NCBI GenBank assembly: GCA_026545765.1
Contig: CM048843.1
Span: forward strand, 84,941,050-85,005,049
Source: Plantago major
Lineage: Eukaryota; Streptophyta; Magnoliopsida; Lamiales; Plantaginaceae
DNA: 64,000 nt
Reading direction: 5' to 3'
Under the pieces are notes generated by a model, which searched no databases, was not told where the DNA came from, and saw nothing but the letters and a program-made list of their open reading frames with translations. Positions 28,690 through 40,933 of the stretch are shown here, in pieces (the first letter of the stretch is position 1; the number at the start of each line of letters is the position of its first letter). The position numbers and the translations under genes were made by a program.

Positions 28690-29790
28690 CGATGCCACGT
28701 ACGGTACAATTTACTTTTAATAATAAATAGAAATTAAGTGGAGGACAAAATAAATTAATCGAGAAAATAAGATATTCAAACTTATTTGTAAACAACGTTG
28801 GTCGTGGTGTGGTGGGTAGTACTTCTTCATCCAATACTATATTATTGAGTCTTTTTTATGCTAATTATAAAAAATGTAAAATACGACTCATCATGACGGA
28901 TAAGCTTTGAAAGGAGTAGAATCCGACCTTAGCCCGTTCGGGACCCGAGGGGTTGATAACATATACCTGACCTGTTATTAGTCACAACTACATGTTTTTT
29001 AAAAAGTTGTATCCCTCAAGTCCGAACCAAAATAAAATACAAAAGTATACAGTAATAAAACACAATCAATAAGGTTGGTTCCCAACAACCAAAGAATTAT
29101 TATTTTACAAACATAATTTCACATGTTACAGTAATTCCAACCCGTTATGGAGATCAGGAAAGTAGAGAGAAGATCGAAAAGAGTTTGCCCGCCTACATAT
29201 ATAATATTTACCAGATCCCCCCACCCCCGGAAATATGTAGTTTTTACTAACTGGATCATAAAATGTTGCGGTCGAGTAAGGTATGGAACGGGTTCGAGTA
29301 TATGCGAGATCCGAGCCTGAACATCATTAATTATTTCGAACGGGGTTGGATAGACACCGACCCGTTTAATTTACTTTAATAATAAATAAGCGGAGGATAA
29401 CTGAAATAACTCGAGAAAATCAATATAGTACAAAATTTTAGTCAAGTACGTAAAAACATGTAAAGGACAAAACGAATTAATCTTCACCCTCCAGATATAT
29501 CTACATCACGGTACAAAAAATAAATATTACATTAATTCAGTGTCATTCAAACTAATTAAAAATAATAATTCATGGATGTTGTATTGATATATTTATACCA
29601 TGAAGATTGTGAAAAACTTCATTGTAAACAACATTGACCGTGATGTATGTGGGGTGTATTGCTTAATCCAAGGATACAAATTTGAGTCTTTTTTATTGGT
29701 GATTCTCGAGAATGTAACATACAACGAACCATGAATAAATACTGGTGTGAGAGATGTAAACCGACATCAGCTAAAGACCGTTCCTAACTC
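28690..29790. repeat. two diverged direct repeats in intergenic DNA
   Basis: A block at about 28700-28920 (AATTTACTTTTAATAATAAA, GTAAACAACGTTGGTCGTG, TTGAGTCTTTTTTATG) returns with many differences at about 29367-29740 (AATTTACTTTAATAATAAAT, GTAAACAACATTGACCGTG, TTTGAGTCTTTTTTATTGG). The pair may be an old duplication or the ends of a decayed element. No coding capacity was found between them. Confidence 0.5.
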
Positions 29791-30242
29791 TTATTAATAG
29801 TCACAACATATATAACAAATCAACATAAATAGGGACGTGTCTGCGCTGGTATATAATAGGAAGTTTAGTAATATCAGAAGGTCTTAATAACATGCGAGGT
29901 ATAAGTATCCTATGTCAAGCTATCATCTTCGCCTTTTACAAAATGCTTCTCAATTATAGGAACAATCAAACACGTGACACTACAGAGTTCAGTAGACTGG
30001 TCGATGTTTCTTATAAGCAAAATAGGACAACCAACTTTCAACCGAATGGAGATGGTTTGAGATACCTAAGCGCTATTTATATTTAGGAATTTCGACTGAA
30101 TATACATTTTTTCTATTCATGATGTCATCCTCATCAGGACATATGATTTCATAACTCATGAGAGCTTTAATATGGTCTCAACAACAATTCTAATTGAGTT
30201 CTCAAGTTTCAGTTATTGCATTCTTAGAGTTGGTCTACCATT

Positions 30243-30528
30243 GGGAGTTATAAACCTGATACTTGAAGGAGATTGCTTGCGTCTCATTACTCACCTTCAG
30301 CAACGTACTGCTACAGGAAGTAATATTGAAGATATCCACAAGCTTTCAAGTTCTTTCCATTCTCTCTCATTTATTTGTTCCTAGAAATTGCAATAAGGTT
30401 GCTCATCAGTTAGCACATGACGCTTGTTTGGATAGCTTTGGTTTTTCTTCACTTCCATTTGATAACCCGGATGTAACAAATTCAAGTTTGACATTAATGA
30501 AATCTTTTTTCTCTTAAAAAAAAAAGAA
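30243..30528 (+). mobile_element. 5'-truncated LINE, RNase H-like 3' end
   Basis: A short insertion ending in an A-rich tail (30516-30528) and flanked by the identical 17-mer AGAGTTGGTCTACCATT at 30226-30242 and 30529-30545, the hallmark of target-primed reverse transcription. The insert encodes the end of the RNase H-like (RVT_3) domain of plant L1-type elements: VINLILEGDCLRLITHLQQR in one frame and NCNKVAHQLAHDACLDSFG in the next, offset by one nucleotide near 30385. Ends at a TAA just before the tail. Confidence 0.88.
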
Positions 30529-31159
30529 AGAGTTGGTCTACCATTCGAATTAAATATCCAAGTTTTAAATGTCACATTCTTAGAGTTGGTTAACCCCTTG
30601 AATAGAATTTCTAAGTTGGAATTATTTAATTCTTATATTATTTTCAAATAGTGTAGTTTGCACTTCAAATTGAGTTCCCATGTTGGATTTATCCCGTTTC
30701 TAAAGATGTTTAACCCTTTGAATCGAATTCTCCATATTGTATTATCCAATTCTCATTGTTATTATTTCAAATAGTTGGGTTTTACTCTTTCAATAGAGTT
30801 TTCAAGTTGTAATTATCAATTCTTAGAGTTCGTTTGCTTATCAAATTAAGTTTTCAAGTCGGAACCATCACATTCCTTAGTTGAGGTTAACCCCCCCACA
30901 CTGAGTTCTCAAATTGGAACAATCTAATTCGTATAGTTGGGTTACCCTTCGAATTGAATCCTTGAGTTGGAAGTATCATGTTTTGATATCTTTTTCCATA
31001 CAATATGGTTTACTCTTGGAATATAGTCCCCAAATTGTAAGTATCATATTCTTACAGTTGAGCTTACAATTAAAATTAAGTTTTCGCATGGAATTGTCAC
31101 ATTCTTATAGTATTTTGATATATACAATGGATTGCGTTTTCTAATAGAGATTGAATTAT

Positions 31160-31801
31160 CTTGTTTGTAGAATTCGTTTATTATCTGGATTGAGAAAGAT
31201 GATATGAGGGGCCCACTATACCAAAAAATATCATTTCCCGTGCAGTTTATCATCACTCATACACGCATCGGGAGACTTTCCAGTTGGTCGCCCATCCTAA
31301 ATTGTTACAGAGCAAGCACGCTTAACTCATTAATGATAGATTTCGAAAATAAAAGTACATCTTGTTGGTATGAGTAACATTATCAACTCATTTAAGCTCT
31401 CTTAATACTTTGGGTCATGACATTCACCACTCTTAAATTGTGCGATGTCCCGGTGGCATCTTGTCCGGACCAATCGTCCACCAATTGTCGGTTTTTTGGT
31501 AGGCTCGGCTTTGAAACCATTTGTAATGCCCCGCCCCTGTATGGAGCGAGACCCGACCATTTGGGACGACACGGTTACTCCTGGACTTATCTATATGTAA
31601 TATGATGGCCACACTGTACCAATACATATCATTTCTCGCACACGAGGAAGACTTTGTAGTTAGTCACCCATCCAAAGATTGCTCCAGAGCAAACACGCTT
31701 AACTCTTAAGTTCTTATTGATGGATTCCTGAAAAGAATGGTGGTTGATATGAGTAGCTCTCTCAACTCCTAAAAGCTCTCTTGAAACTCTGGGCGTTACA
31801 T
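31160..31801 (-). mobile_element. Cassandra-type TRIM carrying 5S rRNA-like sequence
   Basis: Two related blocks flank a short internal stretch. On the minus strand the right block starts TGTAACGCCC at 31801 and ends GGGCATTACA near 31523, followed two bases later by TGGTTTCAAAGCC, a near match to the initiator-tRNA primer-binding site. The left block (start about 31422, left end uncertain) is a diverged copy. Both carry the 5S rRNA internal promoter region in minus orientation: AGTTAAGCGTG (31694-31704; 31317-31327) and GGATGGGTGAC (31663-31673; a variant at 31287-31297). This is the defining property of Cassandra elements, which have no protein genes. The two LTR-like blocks are quite different, so the copy is old. 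Confidence 0.75.
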
Positions 31802-32070
31802 CCCAAGTTGGAATTATCTCATCGTTAGTATATTTTTCCAGATAGGATGGGTTACCCTTCTAGTAGTGTTTCCAAGTTGAAACGATATCACTTCTAGAGT
31901 TGTTTTGCCCTACAAATTCAGTTTCAAGTTGGATTTTTTTTTGTTTTTAAAGTTGAGTTTACCATTTAACTTGAATTTTCGAGTTGAAGCTATCCCATTC
32001 TTAGAGTTAGTTTACACTTCGAATTGAGTTTCATGGTTTGAAGCATCCATATTTTGAGTTCCTAACACCA

Positions 32071-33397
32071 TATACAAAAGGAGCAGACCAAAGGAACTAT
32101 GCTAGCTTCAAGACGTTCATAGTCTATACAATCTTAATGCACTGTATGATGTTGATGCCCATCAAATCATAAAATGCTAATTCGTAATGAGATACATGAA
32201 TAGCGTTGAGAAGGATCTTACAACTCAAATATGCATGGCACCTTTCATATTGAATAACTACTTTATCCTCTATAACCTGCAAAAATCCAAGATGGTTAAC
32301 GTTCCATACTTGCATTGTCCCCACGACCTTTTCTCTCGAGCGTATATTTGATCGCCCAAAAGTAATTGATTTTTGAAGCACCTGAACTTCCTTAACTTCA
32401 TTTTCATAACCATATAAATTCGACATACTTGATATGGCTACCAAGAACATATATAATGTACATTTGCAAATCGTCTAGTAGGATGGATAATGATATTCTT
32501 GTTTCGCGTGAGGGATGCTTAATGGCGGATGATGATCGAAGTAATTTATTGTCACCGACTTGGAACATTATGCGTTAGTGTATTCCGGAATGCACTAACG
32601 TTAAGAGTGATGAGGTTAACAAATGCTATGTATCCTATTAATGTGGGACTCTAATTTAAAATTCAGTTTAAATTAAATTTGTTAACCTCTATATTTAGAT
32701 AAAATGTTTAGATTATGGAGTATATGTTGGTGTTATCTGCGGATTACTATGGCGGAAAATTTCATATGTCTAAAACAATCAGATTAGTTAGTTGAGAAAT
32801 TGTTGGATAGTTTTCTTTTAATCTATCTATATATATGGGAGATATTTATTTATAGTGCTGAACGTTTTATCTAAATATAGTGCTGATATATGAATATTTA
32901 TGTTAGAATTATAATTCACTTTTTCAAGGGTTCAATTTGATACGGTTATCTTTTTCAAGGCTTCAATTATAATTCACTTTTTCAAGGCTTCACTATTTTT
33001 ACATTCCGATCATCACTTTTATCATTTATTATTACTATTATTATTATTATTATTATTATTACTATTTTATTATTATTTATATATATATATTATTATTATA
33101 AGAGGGGAAGTTGCTCAAGTTTGGTACAAAGTGAATGGACCACTATGCCCTTAATGAATTTTATATTTTGCCCTCCTTCAAAGGAGTTTCTTGACAAATG
33201 CTAAAATATAATAGTAATTTTTGTTATAATGTTGTAAATTGTAATTAGGGGTAAGATGTAAAAGTGTCTTCCCACTCTTTACTGGAAATTGTTGCAAACT
33301 TAATTTCGATTTTTGTTCATTTCATTGTTAGATAAATCCGACTTATAATTGATATATGTATTGTGCACATAGGTGATTTAATACAAAATATTAAATA
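32071..33397. other. intergenic AT-rich DNA with a small hairpin and a TTA run
   Basis: No gene. A 13-base perfect inverted repeat GAGGTTAACAAAT/ATTTGTTAACCTC bounds a 78-base segment at 32612-32689, possibly a tiny MITE remnant. A (TTA)n-like run with a (TA)n patch occupies 33025-33100. The open frame at 32124-32450 (minus) has no domain and unusual composition, and I do not support it as a gene. Confidence 0.5.
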
Positions 33398-33758
33398 CTC
33401 CCTCCGTTCCAAACAAATATTTCCATTTTGACTTTGACCGGTCAACTGTCTTCGACTTTGACCGCGAATTACTCTTAAACTATAATAGTAAATAATTTAA
33501 TAAAATCATATAATAAAAATTTAATAATTAAATTTTCATTATATAATTTTATTAAATGGTATCAGAGCCTGTATTTCCGCTATGCTACCTGATACAAATG
33601 GTATCAGAGCCATAAAGTCCCCGGGGAGAGTATTAGTTAATTAAACAAACTTGATTTTGTAGTAAGTTTTGATTCTGGTAGACACGCATATAATTCCTTG
33701 AATAGGTGTGTAAGACGATGTATGAATTAGCTTTTACGAAATCAAGCTAGTAAGATTA

Positions 33759-35060
33759 ATGAATAAGCTTTTTGGGAACAATATGGCTTCTGCCTCATCA
33801 TCTGTACCAGATACTAATGAAAATGTAGTATCTACTATTGAAAATACTTGGGAAGATAAAGATTTGTTCAATTGGAAACCACCAAATGTAGATAAGAGTA
33901 CAATATATAAACAAAGCATATTAGACTTTAGATCAACTTATACTATAAAAACAGAAGAACAAGTCCTTCCTTTAGTAAGTGATCAACAAACTTTACATTT
34001 ATTCACTAAAAAGTCAATTAGAAAGCATATAGCCAGTGGATACAAATTCTTACATATAGGTCTTGTACAAATTGCTATTAAACCTTTAACAAGAGAAGGA
34101 TTAGATACTAGCATTTTTGTTGCACTTAGAGATGCTAGACATTTTGATTTTCAAGATTCTCTTTTAGGATTAATTGAAACAAGACTTTGTAATGGACCAA
34201 TTTATTTTAATTGTCATCCGAATTTTACCATATCCCTGACTGACCCACATATTTTAGATATTCTTACTTTAAATGTAAAAACTCATAATTACAAAATGAA
34301 GCATGGTTCTCATATATATGAAATATTTTATAGAATACATTACAAAGTTATGAATACGGGTTTAAATGTGAAAGCAGTACATTATGAAAAACCTTCTGGA
34401 CAAACTATCTTTTGGGAAATTAATAAGTCAAAGTCTAATCTTACAGTCCCTAAGGCTATAGAATGGAAAAATGTTAATCTTCCTGAAGCTTGGTTGCTTC
34501 CTTCTGGAACAATACCAAGATCCCAACCAATAGAAAATACTGAAATAGAAAATAATATAGTAGACTACCCAGATGGAGGGGTTAGTATAAGATTTAACAG
34601 ACAAAGTTCTATGTCATTTAGAGATTATAGCTCACAGAGAAATAGTGAATATTTATCTCGGAGTAATTCCCATATAAATTCTTTTAGTATTTTTGAAAGA
34701 GATAGACATAATTTTCAAGGAGTTAGAACACATAAAAATGTTGCCCAACCAGTTTATACTTCACAAGGCTTTAGTGATAGCACAAATGATTTAGAACAAC
34801 AAGAAGAGGATAAACCAACTTCACCAAATCTTTCAAGCATATACGTTTTGACAAAAGGATTTTGTATAGATAAGAGTTTGATAAAAAAAGATTTTATGAG
34901 TGACGAAAACAAACAAGAAAGAAAATGGTTCATGGAAACATTCTCTGAAAAACAAAGAAATGTCATAAGAAACAGTTGGTATGAATTTATGATTACTACA
35001 CAAAATCATACCATTTTTTACTTATTTTTTTTCAAAAGTATAATAAACTTTCAGTTTTAA
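33759..35060 (+). pseudogene. caulimovirid fossil: movement-protein part
   Basis: Region of the pararetrovirus fossil whose conceptual product resembles the 30K-type movement proteins of Caulimoviridae, which open plasmodesmata for cell-to-cell spread. Recognisable pieces are LFTKKSIRKHIASGYKFLHI, LVQIAIKPLTREGLDTSIFV and LRDARHFDFQDSLLGLIE, in the expected position at the 5' side of the genome. A polar Ser/Asn-rich tail follows. The region is one component of the broken element. Confidence 0.7.
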
Positions 35061-35122
35061 CCAAAACAAAATCTTATTTTACAAAGAAAGATGGCTCAAG
35101 TATCTCGCATAAATTTTCACCT

Positions 35123-36592
35123 TTGGAGCCTGTAAGAACAAAGGTTTTAGCAGATGTCATAGATTGTACGCCAGTCTTTACTGACAACAAAGAAGATGAG
35201 TCAGGAATGAAACAAAGAAATTACACTAATATAATTTTACATTGTCTGAGAAAACAATTAGAAAGAATAGAAGATAGTATAGAAAAGAAATTAGGAAGCC
35301 AATCTCCAGTTGAGACAAATTTAGCATCCTCAAGTAAAGAACATACCTCACCAGATAAGCAGATACACAGATTTCCTTTTAAAATCAATGAGTATAAACC
35401 TAAGTTAACAGAAACAAAGATTCTTCAGAAAATAAATTCTAAGTTAGGAGATTTGAATTTAGAAAAATTAAATACTTTAAAAAAATCATTAGAAACTGTC
35501 CATTCAGGTGATGAGTCTGAAGATAGTAATCATATTTTTCCTATAGAACACAAAAATTTCTATCCTATACCCACTCCCCCAGACATCCAATAAGAAGAAA
35601 CACATACTCAAAGGACTTTTAATGGGTCAACAGTTTACGAGTGGAATATAGATGGGTTAGCAGAATATCATATTATAAAAACTTGTCAAGAAATGGTAGT
35701 CATATCAAACATATATGGAAATAGAATGGATCAAGTTGATTGTGCAAAAACTTTAATTTTAGGATTTAATGGACAATTAAAAGGATGGTGGGATAACTCC
35801 CTTACACCATTAGAACAAAATGTAATATTAGATAGTATTAAACAAGATGACAATGGAATACCAATTCTAGATGATAATAATAGACAAATTTAGTGTGATT
35901 ACTTCCCTCATTTACACTATTTTACTTCATTTTGTTGGTGATCCTAATTGGTATAGTGAAAGAAATACTGAAATTTTACAAAATCTAAAATGTAGAAAGC
36001 TTCAGGATTTCAAATGGTACAAAGATGTTTTCCTTACAAAAATTTATGAAAGGGATGATTCGAATAATTATTATTGGAAAGAAAAATTTATTTTAGGATT
36101 ACCAAAGTTATTTGCGAAAAAGGTAAGAGAAAAAATTAAAAACATCAATGGAAATATAGAAACAATGCCATACGGAGAAATTATAAACCAAATAAATCTG
36201 ACCGTATTACAAATTTGTAATGATTTAAAATTAAAATCCCAGCTAAAGAAACAAAATATGGTAAGTAGAAAGGAATTGGGAAGCTGGTGCGAACAGTTTG
36301 GTTTTGCCATGACAGAAAACCTTACAAGAGAAAATATTCCAACAAAAAGGTCAATAAGCAAGATTACAAACCAAATAGTAAAAATAGTTTTTATAAGAAA
36401 AAAGAAAGATTTTATAAAAAAGAAAGAGTCCCTCTAGACAAAATAATATGTCACAAATGTAAGACACCTGGACATTATGCCAACACTTGCAAGGTAAGGC
36501 AAAAGATACAAGAATTAATTTCAGACGAACAATTAAAAAATCAGCTTTTAAATATAATTTCTGAAATAAGTTCTGATGAAGAAGGAAAATAG
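35123..36592 (+). pseudogene. caulimovirid fossil: capsid region with zinc knuckle
   Basis: Lys/Glu/Asn-rich sequence resembling pararetroviral coat-protein precursors. It includes a conserved core (WYSERNTEILQNLKCRKLQDF region) and a CCHC knuckle, CHKCKTPGHYANTC, near 36450-36492. In the family this part packages the genome. Assignment rests on the knuckle and on gene order. Confidence 0.65.
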
Positions 36593-36696
36593 GAACAGAT
36601 AAAGAAGATCATCAATTTAATCAGATTCAATCAGATAATGATGAAACTTCTGATTATTCAGAAGAAGAAGATTCGTGTTACTGTCTCCCTGACCAA

Positions 36697-39080
36697 ATGG
36701 GAAAGAGTGTTTGCAATTGTAGTAAGAAACTTTTAGTAATCACAAAACAAAGTCAATATGAATTAATATTTGAAATAATTGATCAGGTCAAAGACCCTCA
36801 ACAAAAAGATAATTATCTAAAGAAATTAAAAGATATGATTTTAGAAAAAGGACAAGAAACTTCTACTTCAAATAAACAAAAAACAGATTTCAAAGACGTA
36901 ATAAAAACATTCAATTCCCACAAAATAAACAGCATCTCTGTTAATGATATTCAACGAGAGATTAAGGAAGTAAAAACAGAAATACGACAATTAAGGCAGG
37001 AAAATGAAGAAATGAAACAAGTTATTTTAATTTTAAAACTAAAAGATGAATTAAAAGAAGAAAGCATTACCAACAAAGTTGATAATGTAGAAAATAAGAA
37101 AGATAATGGAGAATCATTCATAAATGCTCTATCACAAATTACCAACCAAAGATGGTATGTCAAAATTAAAATTGTTATAGGGACATTTACCCTAGAAACA
37201 ATAGCCTTAATGGACAAAGCAGTATATGAATTGCATACAAGAAGGATAATCAAGGCAAAATATTTTGAAAAAACAAAAGAAAGGTTATCAACTGCAGATG
37301 CAACAAACCTAAAAATAAATTACAAACTTTCAAGTGCACACATTTGCAATGATGGAATTTGTTTCCGAGCAAGTTTTGTTTTAATAAAAAACTTGAACAC
37401 CAAAGTCATTTTAGGAAACCCATTCATACAAATGTTATTTCCTTTACACGTAGATAATCAAGGTGTAGGAACTACGGTCCTAGGAAAGAAAATACTTTTC
37501 CAATTCCAATATCCGGTAACAACCAGAGATCTAAATCTTTTACAAGAAACTGGAATTTTTCAAAAAATAAAAAATAAGGAAAAACAAATTATGTATCTAA
37601 AAGAAGAACTCAGTCATAAAAGAATTGAAGAAAAAATTAAAAGCCCAGTTCTTCAGCAACAAATTTTACTTTATCGAAAGAAAATAGAAAAAGAGGTTTG
37701 TTCAGAGTTTCCCACAGCTTTTTGGGATAGAAAAAAGCATATTGTAACTTTACCTTATGAGAATGATTTTGAAGAGAATAAAATTCCTACTAGAGCAAGG
37801 CCTATACAAATGAACCAGGAATTATTAGAATACTGTAAAAAAAAAATTTCAGAATTACTAAAAATGAAGATTATAAGGCCTAGCAAGTCTCCTTGGTCAT
37901 GTTCTGCATTTTATGTACAAAAGAATGCTGAACTTGAAAGAGGAACTCCTAGACTAGTTATAAACTACAAACCATTGAACAAAGTTCTTAAATGAATTAG
38001 ATATCCAATTCCGAATAAAAGTGATTTACTCAAGAGACTTTATAATGCTAAGATATTTTCAAAATTTGACATGAAGTCAGGATTCTGGCAAATACAAATT
38101 TCAGAAAAAGATAAGTACAAAACAGCATTTACAGTTCCATTTGGACAATTCGAATGGAATGTTATGCCTTTTGGATTAAAAAATGCTCCATCAGAATTTC
38201 AAAAGGCTATGAATGATATATTCACCCCTTACACTACTTTTACAATTGTTTACATAGATGATGTTTTAATATTCAGCCAGGACATAGAACAACATTGGAA
38301 ACATCTAAATATTTTCTTAAAAGTTATAAAAGAAAATGGTTTAGTTGTCTCTGCAAGGAAGATAAAATTATTTCAAATAAACATAAGGTTTCTAGGACAT
38401 CAAATTCATGAAAATACTATCATACCCATCCAACGGTCCTTAGAATTTGGAGATAAGTTCTGCATTTAAATTAGAGATAAAACCCAATTACAAAGGTTCC
38501 TTGAGCTTTAAATTATGTAGGGATTTTATCCTAATCTAAGACAAGTTTGTAAACCCTTATTTGAAAGACTGAAAAAGAACCCGCCAATTTGGTCAAACAA
38601 ACATACTGAGATAGTTAGAGAAATAAAAACAAAAGTCAAAACTCTTCCCTGTTTAACCATTTGTCACCCTAATACTCTTAAGATTGTACAAACAGATGCA
38701 TCAGAATTTGGGTATGGAGGTATTCTTAAACAAATTATTGATAATAAAGAAACAATAATTAGATATCATTCGGGTACTTGGAAGTCAGGAGCACAACAAA
38801 ATTATTCAACTATTAAAAAAGAAATACTTTCAATAGTCTTATGCATCAACAAATTTCAAGATGATTTATTAAACCAAAAGTTTTTACTCAAAATTGATTG
38901 TAAAGCAGCAAAAGAAGTTTTGACAAAAGATGTACAAAATTTGGCATCAAAACAAATATTTGCTAGATGGCAAGCTATCTTATCTATTTTTGATTTTGAT
39001 ATAGAATTCATAAAAGGAACTGACAGTTGTATTCCAGATTATTTGACAAGAGAATTTCTTCAGGGATGGAAGAAAGAAGA
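36697..39080 (+). pseudogene. caulimovirid fossil: protease, reverse transcriptase, RNase H
   Basis: Polymerase part of the fossil. A coiled-coil and protease-like stretch comes first, then reverse transcriptase (RLVINYKPLNKVLK; KSGFWQIQISEKDKYKTAF; YIDDVLIFSQDIEQHW), then RNase H (IVQTDASEFGYGGILKQI). Order and motifs match Caulimoviridae and Ty3-type polymerases. The movement protein and the absence of integrase favour a pararetrovirus over an LTR element. Confidence 0.8.
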
Positions 39081-40461
39081 TTAGTACCATTGGCAGCAGC
39101 AAGCACAAGTTCCGGGAAAAGACCTATGGTAAATTTAGCACAATATGCACAAAGTAAGCCTGAAAGATCTTTGTCACCAAAACCATTACAAACTATCCCA
39201 CAAACTAGACAACAAACATCTCTGCAGATTGCCAACAAATTTCAACCTCTTAGCAAAGTAGCATTAACACCATATCCCAAGCCTGAACAATTTCCACCTT
39301 TGCACTCAAAATTAGCCACATTACCTACCTACAAACAAACTTTGACACAAACTAAGTCCCAACAAACTTTGACACAAACCAAGTCCCAAATTTCAAATAG
39401 AGATGACCAGCTAGATTGTCCCTATTTAAGCACAGGACACTTTCACAAAGAATGTGTCATTGAAGATGACTGGATTCCAGAAAGTTTTCCAAAACAATTA
39501 GATAATGATAATACCTCACAATTTGCAGAACAAGGTGCTATCATTTCACAATTTATCTTAGACGACAAATTTTGCAGGATTTATGAAAATCATCATAAAC
39601 CACAACAATATTATGAGGACAATCTTAGTCCAAACAAATTCTCTCCATATTCAAAACAAAGTTCCAAAAAACCATCCAGATACCTCTTCAGCCATTGGTT
39701 ATCGAAAAATTTTCATCAACAAAGTTATTAGTCTAGCTGATTGGGGAAACCCTTATACTCTGAGAGAGATAAAACCCCATCTTATTTGTAATTATTTTGA
39801 TTACATACAAGCTTGGACAAAATTCCTCTACAAACAAAATGCTGTCAACTCCATGTCATATTTCTTTTTAATGGGAAAAACTCTACCACCTCTAGAAGAA
39901 CTTCCTAACTGGTTTCTTGCATGGTGGCATGATTTTGGACCATTACCAGAAATGTTCCCACACAAAGTTCAAAAATCATTCGAGTACTTTTCAGATAGGT
40001 ACAAAAAACAAAGTTGTTCTCACAAATACCCCCTGATGATTAAATTTTATAAAGAATTTAATTTAACCTGGATTTTAAGAATCCTACAAAATGTTTGGCA
40101 TGATGAAAATACCAATTTATATTGGTTAACAAAAGAAGCAGAAGTTAAATGGTGGAACAAAATGGACACCAGTCCACTGGAGAAAGACAGCATATCAGAA
40201 TGGTTCAAACTTCATCCAAAGTTTAGCAAACAAATTGTCTCCCCAGAAAAGGTTCAACAAAATGAAGAATTCCTGATGATGAAAAATACCATTCAAACAA
40301 GATTAGCACAAGCAAGCTCATTAGATAAGATGAAAGCAATTCTACAAACTGCAAGTGAAGATGAAGAATCAAGTTCCTCAGTCAATTTTGAACAAGACAA
40401 TGAGGACGACTGTTATGGGATTTTTACTCCCATACAAAGAGGTAAAAACAAAAGAAAATGA
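39072..40461 (+). pseudogene. caulimovirid fossil: downstream gene of unknown function
   Basis: A Gln/Pro/Ser-rich segment with a Cys/His cluster (CPYLSTGHFHKEC), then a segment rich in Trp and aromatic residues (WTKFLYKQNAVNSMSYFFLM; PNWFLAWWHDFGPLPEMF), and an acidic end. Florendoviruses have a second gene of unknown function in this position. I do not recognise a catalytic domain. Confidence 0.5.
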
Positions 40462-40933
40462 CAGATAGATTCCCGACAAACTGCTAATTAAAGAAAAAGA
40501 AGGATAAAGTGAAAGACAATTTTCCGACAGACTGATTCAATCATAAAAGAAGATTCCCGACAGACTATTCAATCAGAGAAAAAGGATAAAGAGGAAAAAT
40601 CAGCACAAATTAAGCAGCAATATTCGGATGTGAAGGAAAATATTTCAAGTCCGCACAGTGAAAGTTTGGTCTATTTAAGAAGGCACAAAGTTGAGAAGAA
40701 GGACAGAAGAAAAAAAGACTGAGAAGAAAAGAAATCCCAGAGCAAAAAATGTATTCAAAGAGTTTTTTCTTTATTTTGTATTCTTCCAGATTCTTTTATG
40801 TTTATGTAAAAATTTCACCCAAAAATGTATGTTATAATCTTGCCACCTATTCTTCATTATGTATGTACCTGTATTTCTGCTATGCTACCTGATACAAATG
40901 GTATCAGAGCCAAGTTATAATACAGGTACATAC
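40462..40933 (+). promoter_or_regulatory. non-coding end of the caulimovirid fossil with promoter-like sequence
   Basis: Non-coding, with repeated TTCCCGACAGACT phrases and then CTATTTAAGA at about 40672, a plausible TATA element of a pregenomic-RNA promoter, followed by an A/G-rich leader. The block ends in the terminally redundant sequence with a third primer-binding motif, TGGTATCAGAGCC, at 40899-40911. Confidence 0.45.

Larger units (their letters stand above)
30160..32070 (+). repeat. degenerate tandem repeat, about 70-80 bp unit
   Basis: The phrases TTCTTAGAGTTGGTTTACC, TTCGAATTGAGTTTTCAAG and AGTTGGAATTATC recur in order about fifteen times with strong divergence. The array is interrupted by a LINE fragment (30243-30528) and by a Cassandra-type TRIM (about 31160-31801). 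High divergence suggests an old array that is no longer homogenised. Confidence 0.7.
33558..40933 (+). mobile_element. endogenous caulimovirid (plant pararetrovirus), Florendovirus-like
   Basis: A fossil of a plant DNA pararetrovirus, 7376 bp, which is about one genome length. Order of parts: primer-binding motif TGGTATCAGAGCC, movement-protein gene, capsid region with a CCHC knuckle, protease, reverse transcriptase, RNase H, a separate downstream gene, and a promoter-like non-coding end. There are no LTRs; a 45-base terminal redundancy around the primer-binding motif (33568-33612 and 40868-40912, one difference) fits a circular genome opened there. No integrase domain is seen. A movement protein plus a second gene after RNase H suggests Florendovirus or a close relative. 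It is broken, with roughly half a dozen breaks, but not deeply decayed; the flanking 34-base duplication is still identical. Confidence 0.8.

Noticed and set aside
31262-31730. Functional 5S rRNA gene
   Set aside because: Only the internal promoter part is similar, with many changes, and it lies within LTR-like blocks; no full 120-base 5S sequence.
33557-33611. tRNA genes suggested by TGGTATCAGAGCC
   Set aside because: This is the primer-binding motif complementary to initiator tRNA; no cloverleaf is present around it.
33558-40933. Ordinary Ty3 LTR retrotransposon
   Set aside because: No LTRs and no integrase; a movement-protein-like gene and a gene after RNase H point to a caulimovirid.
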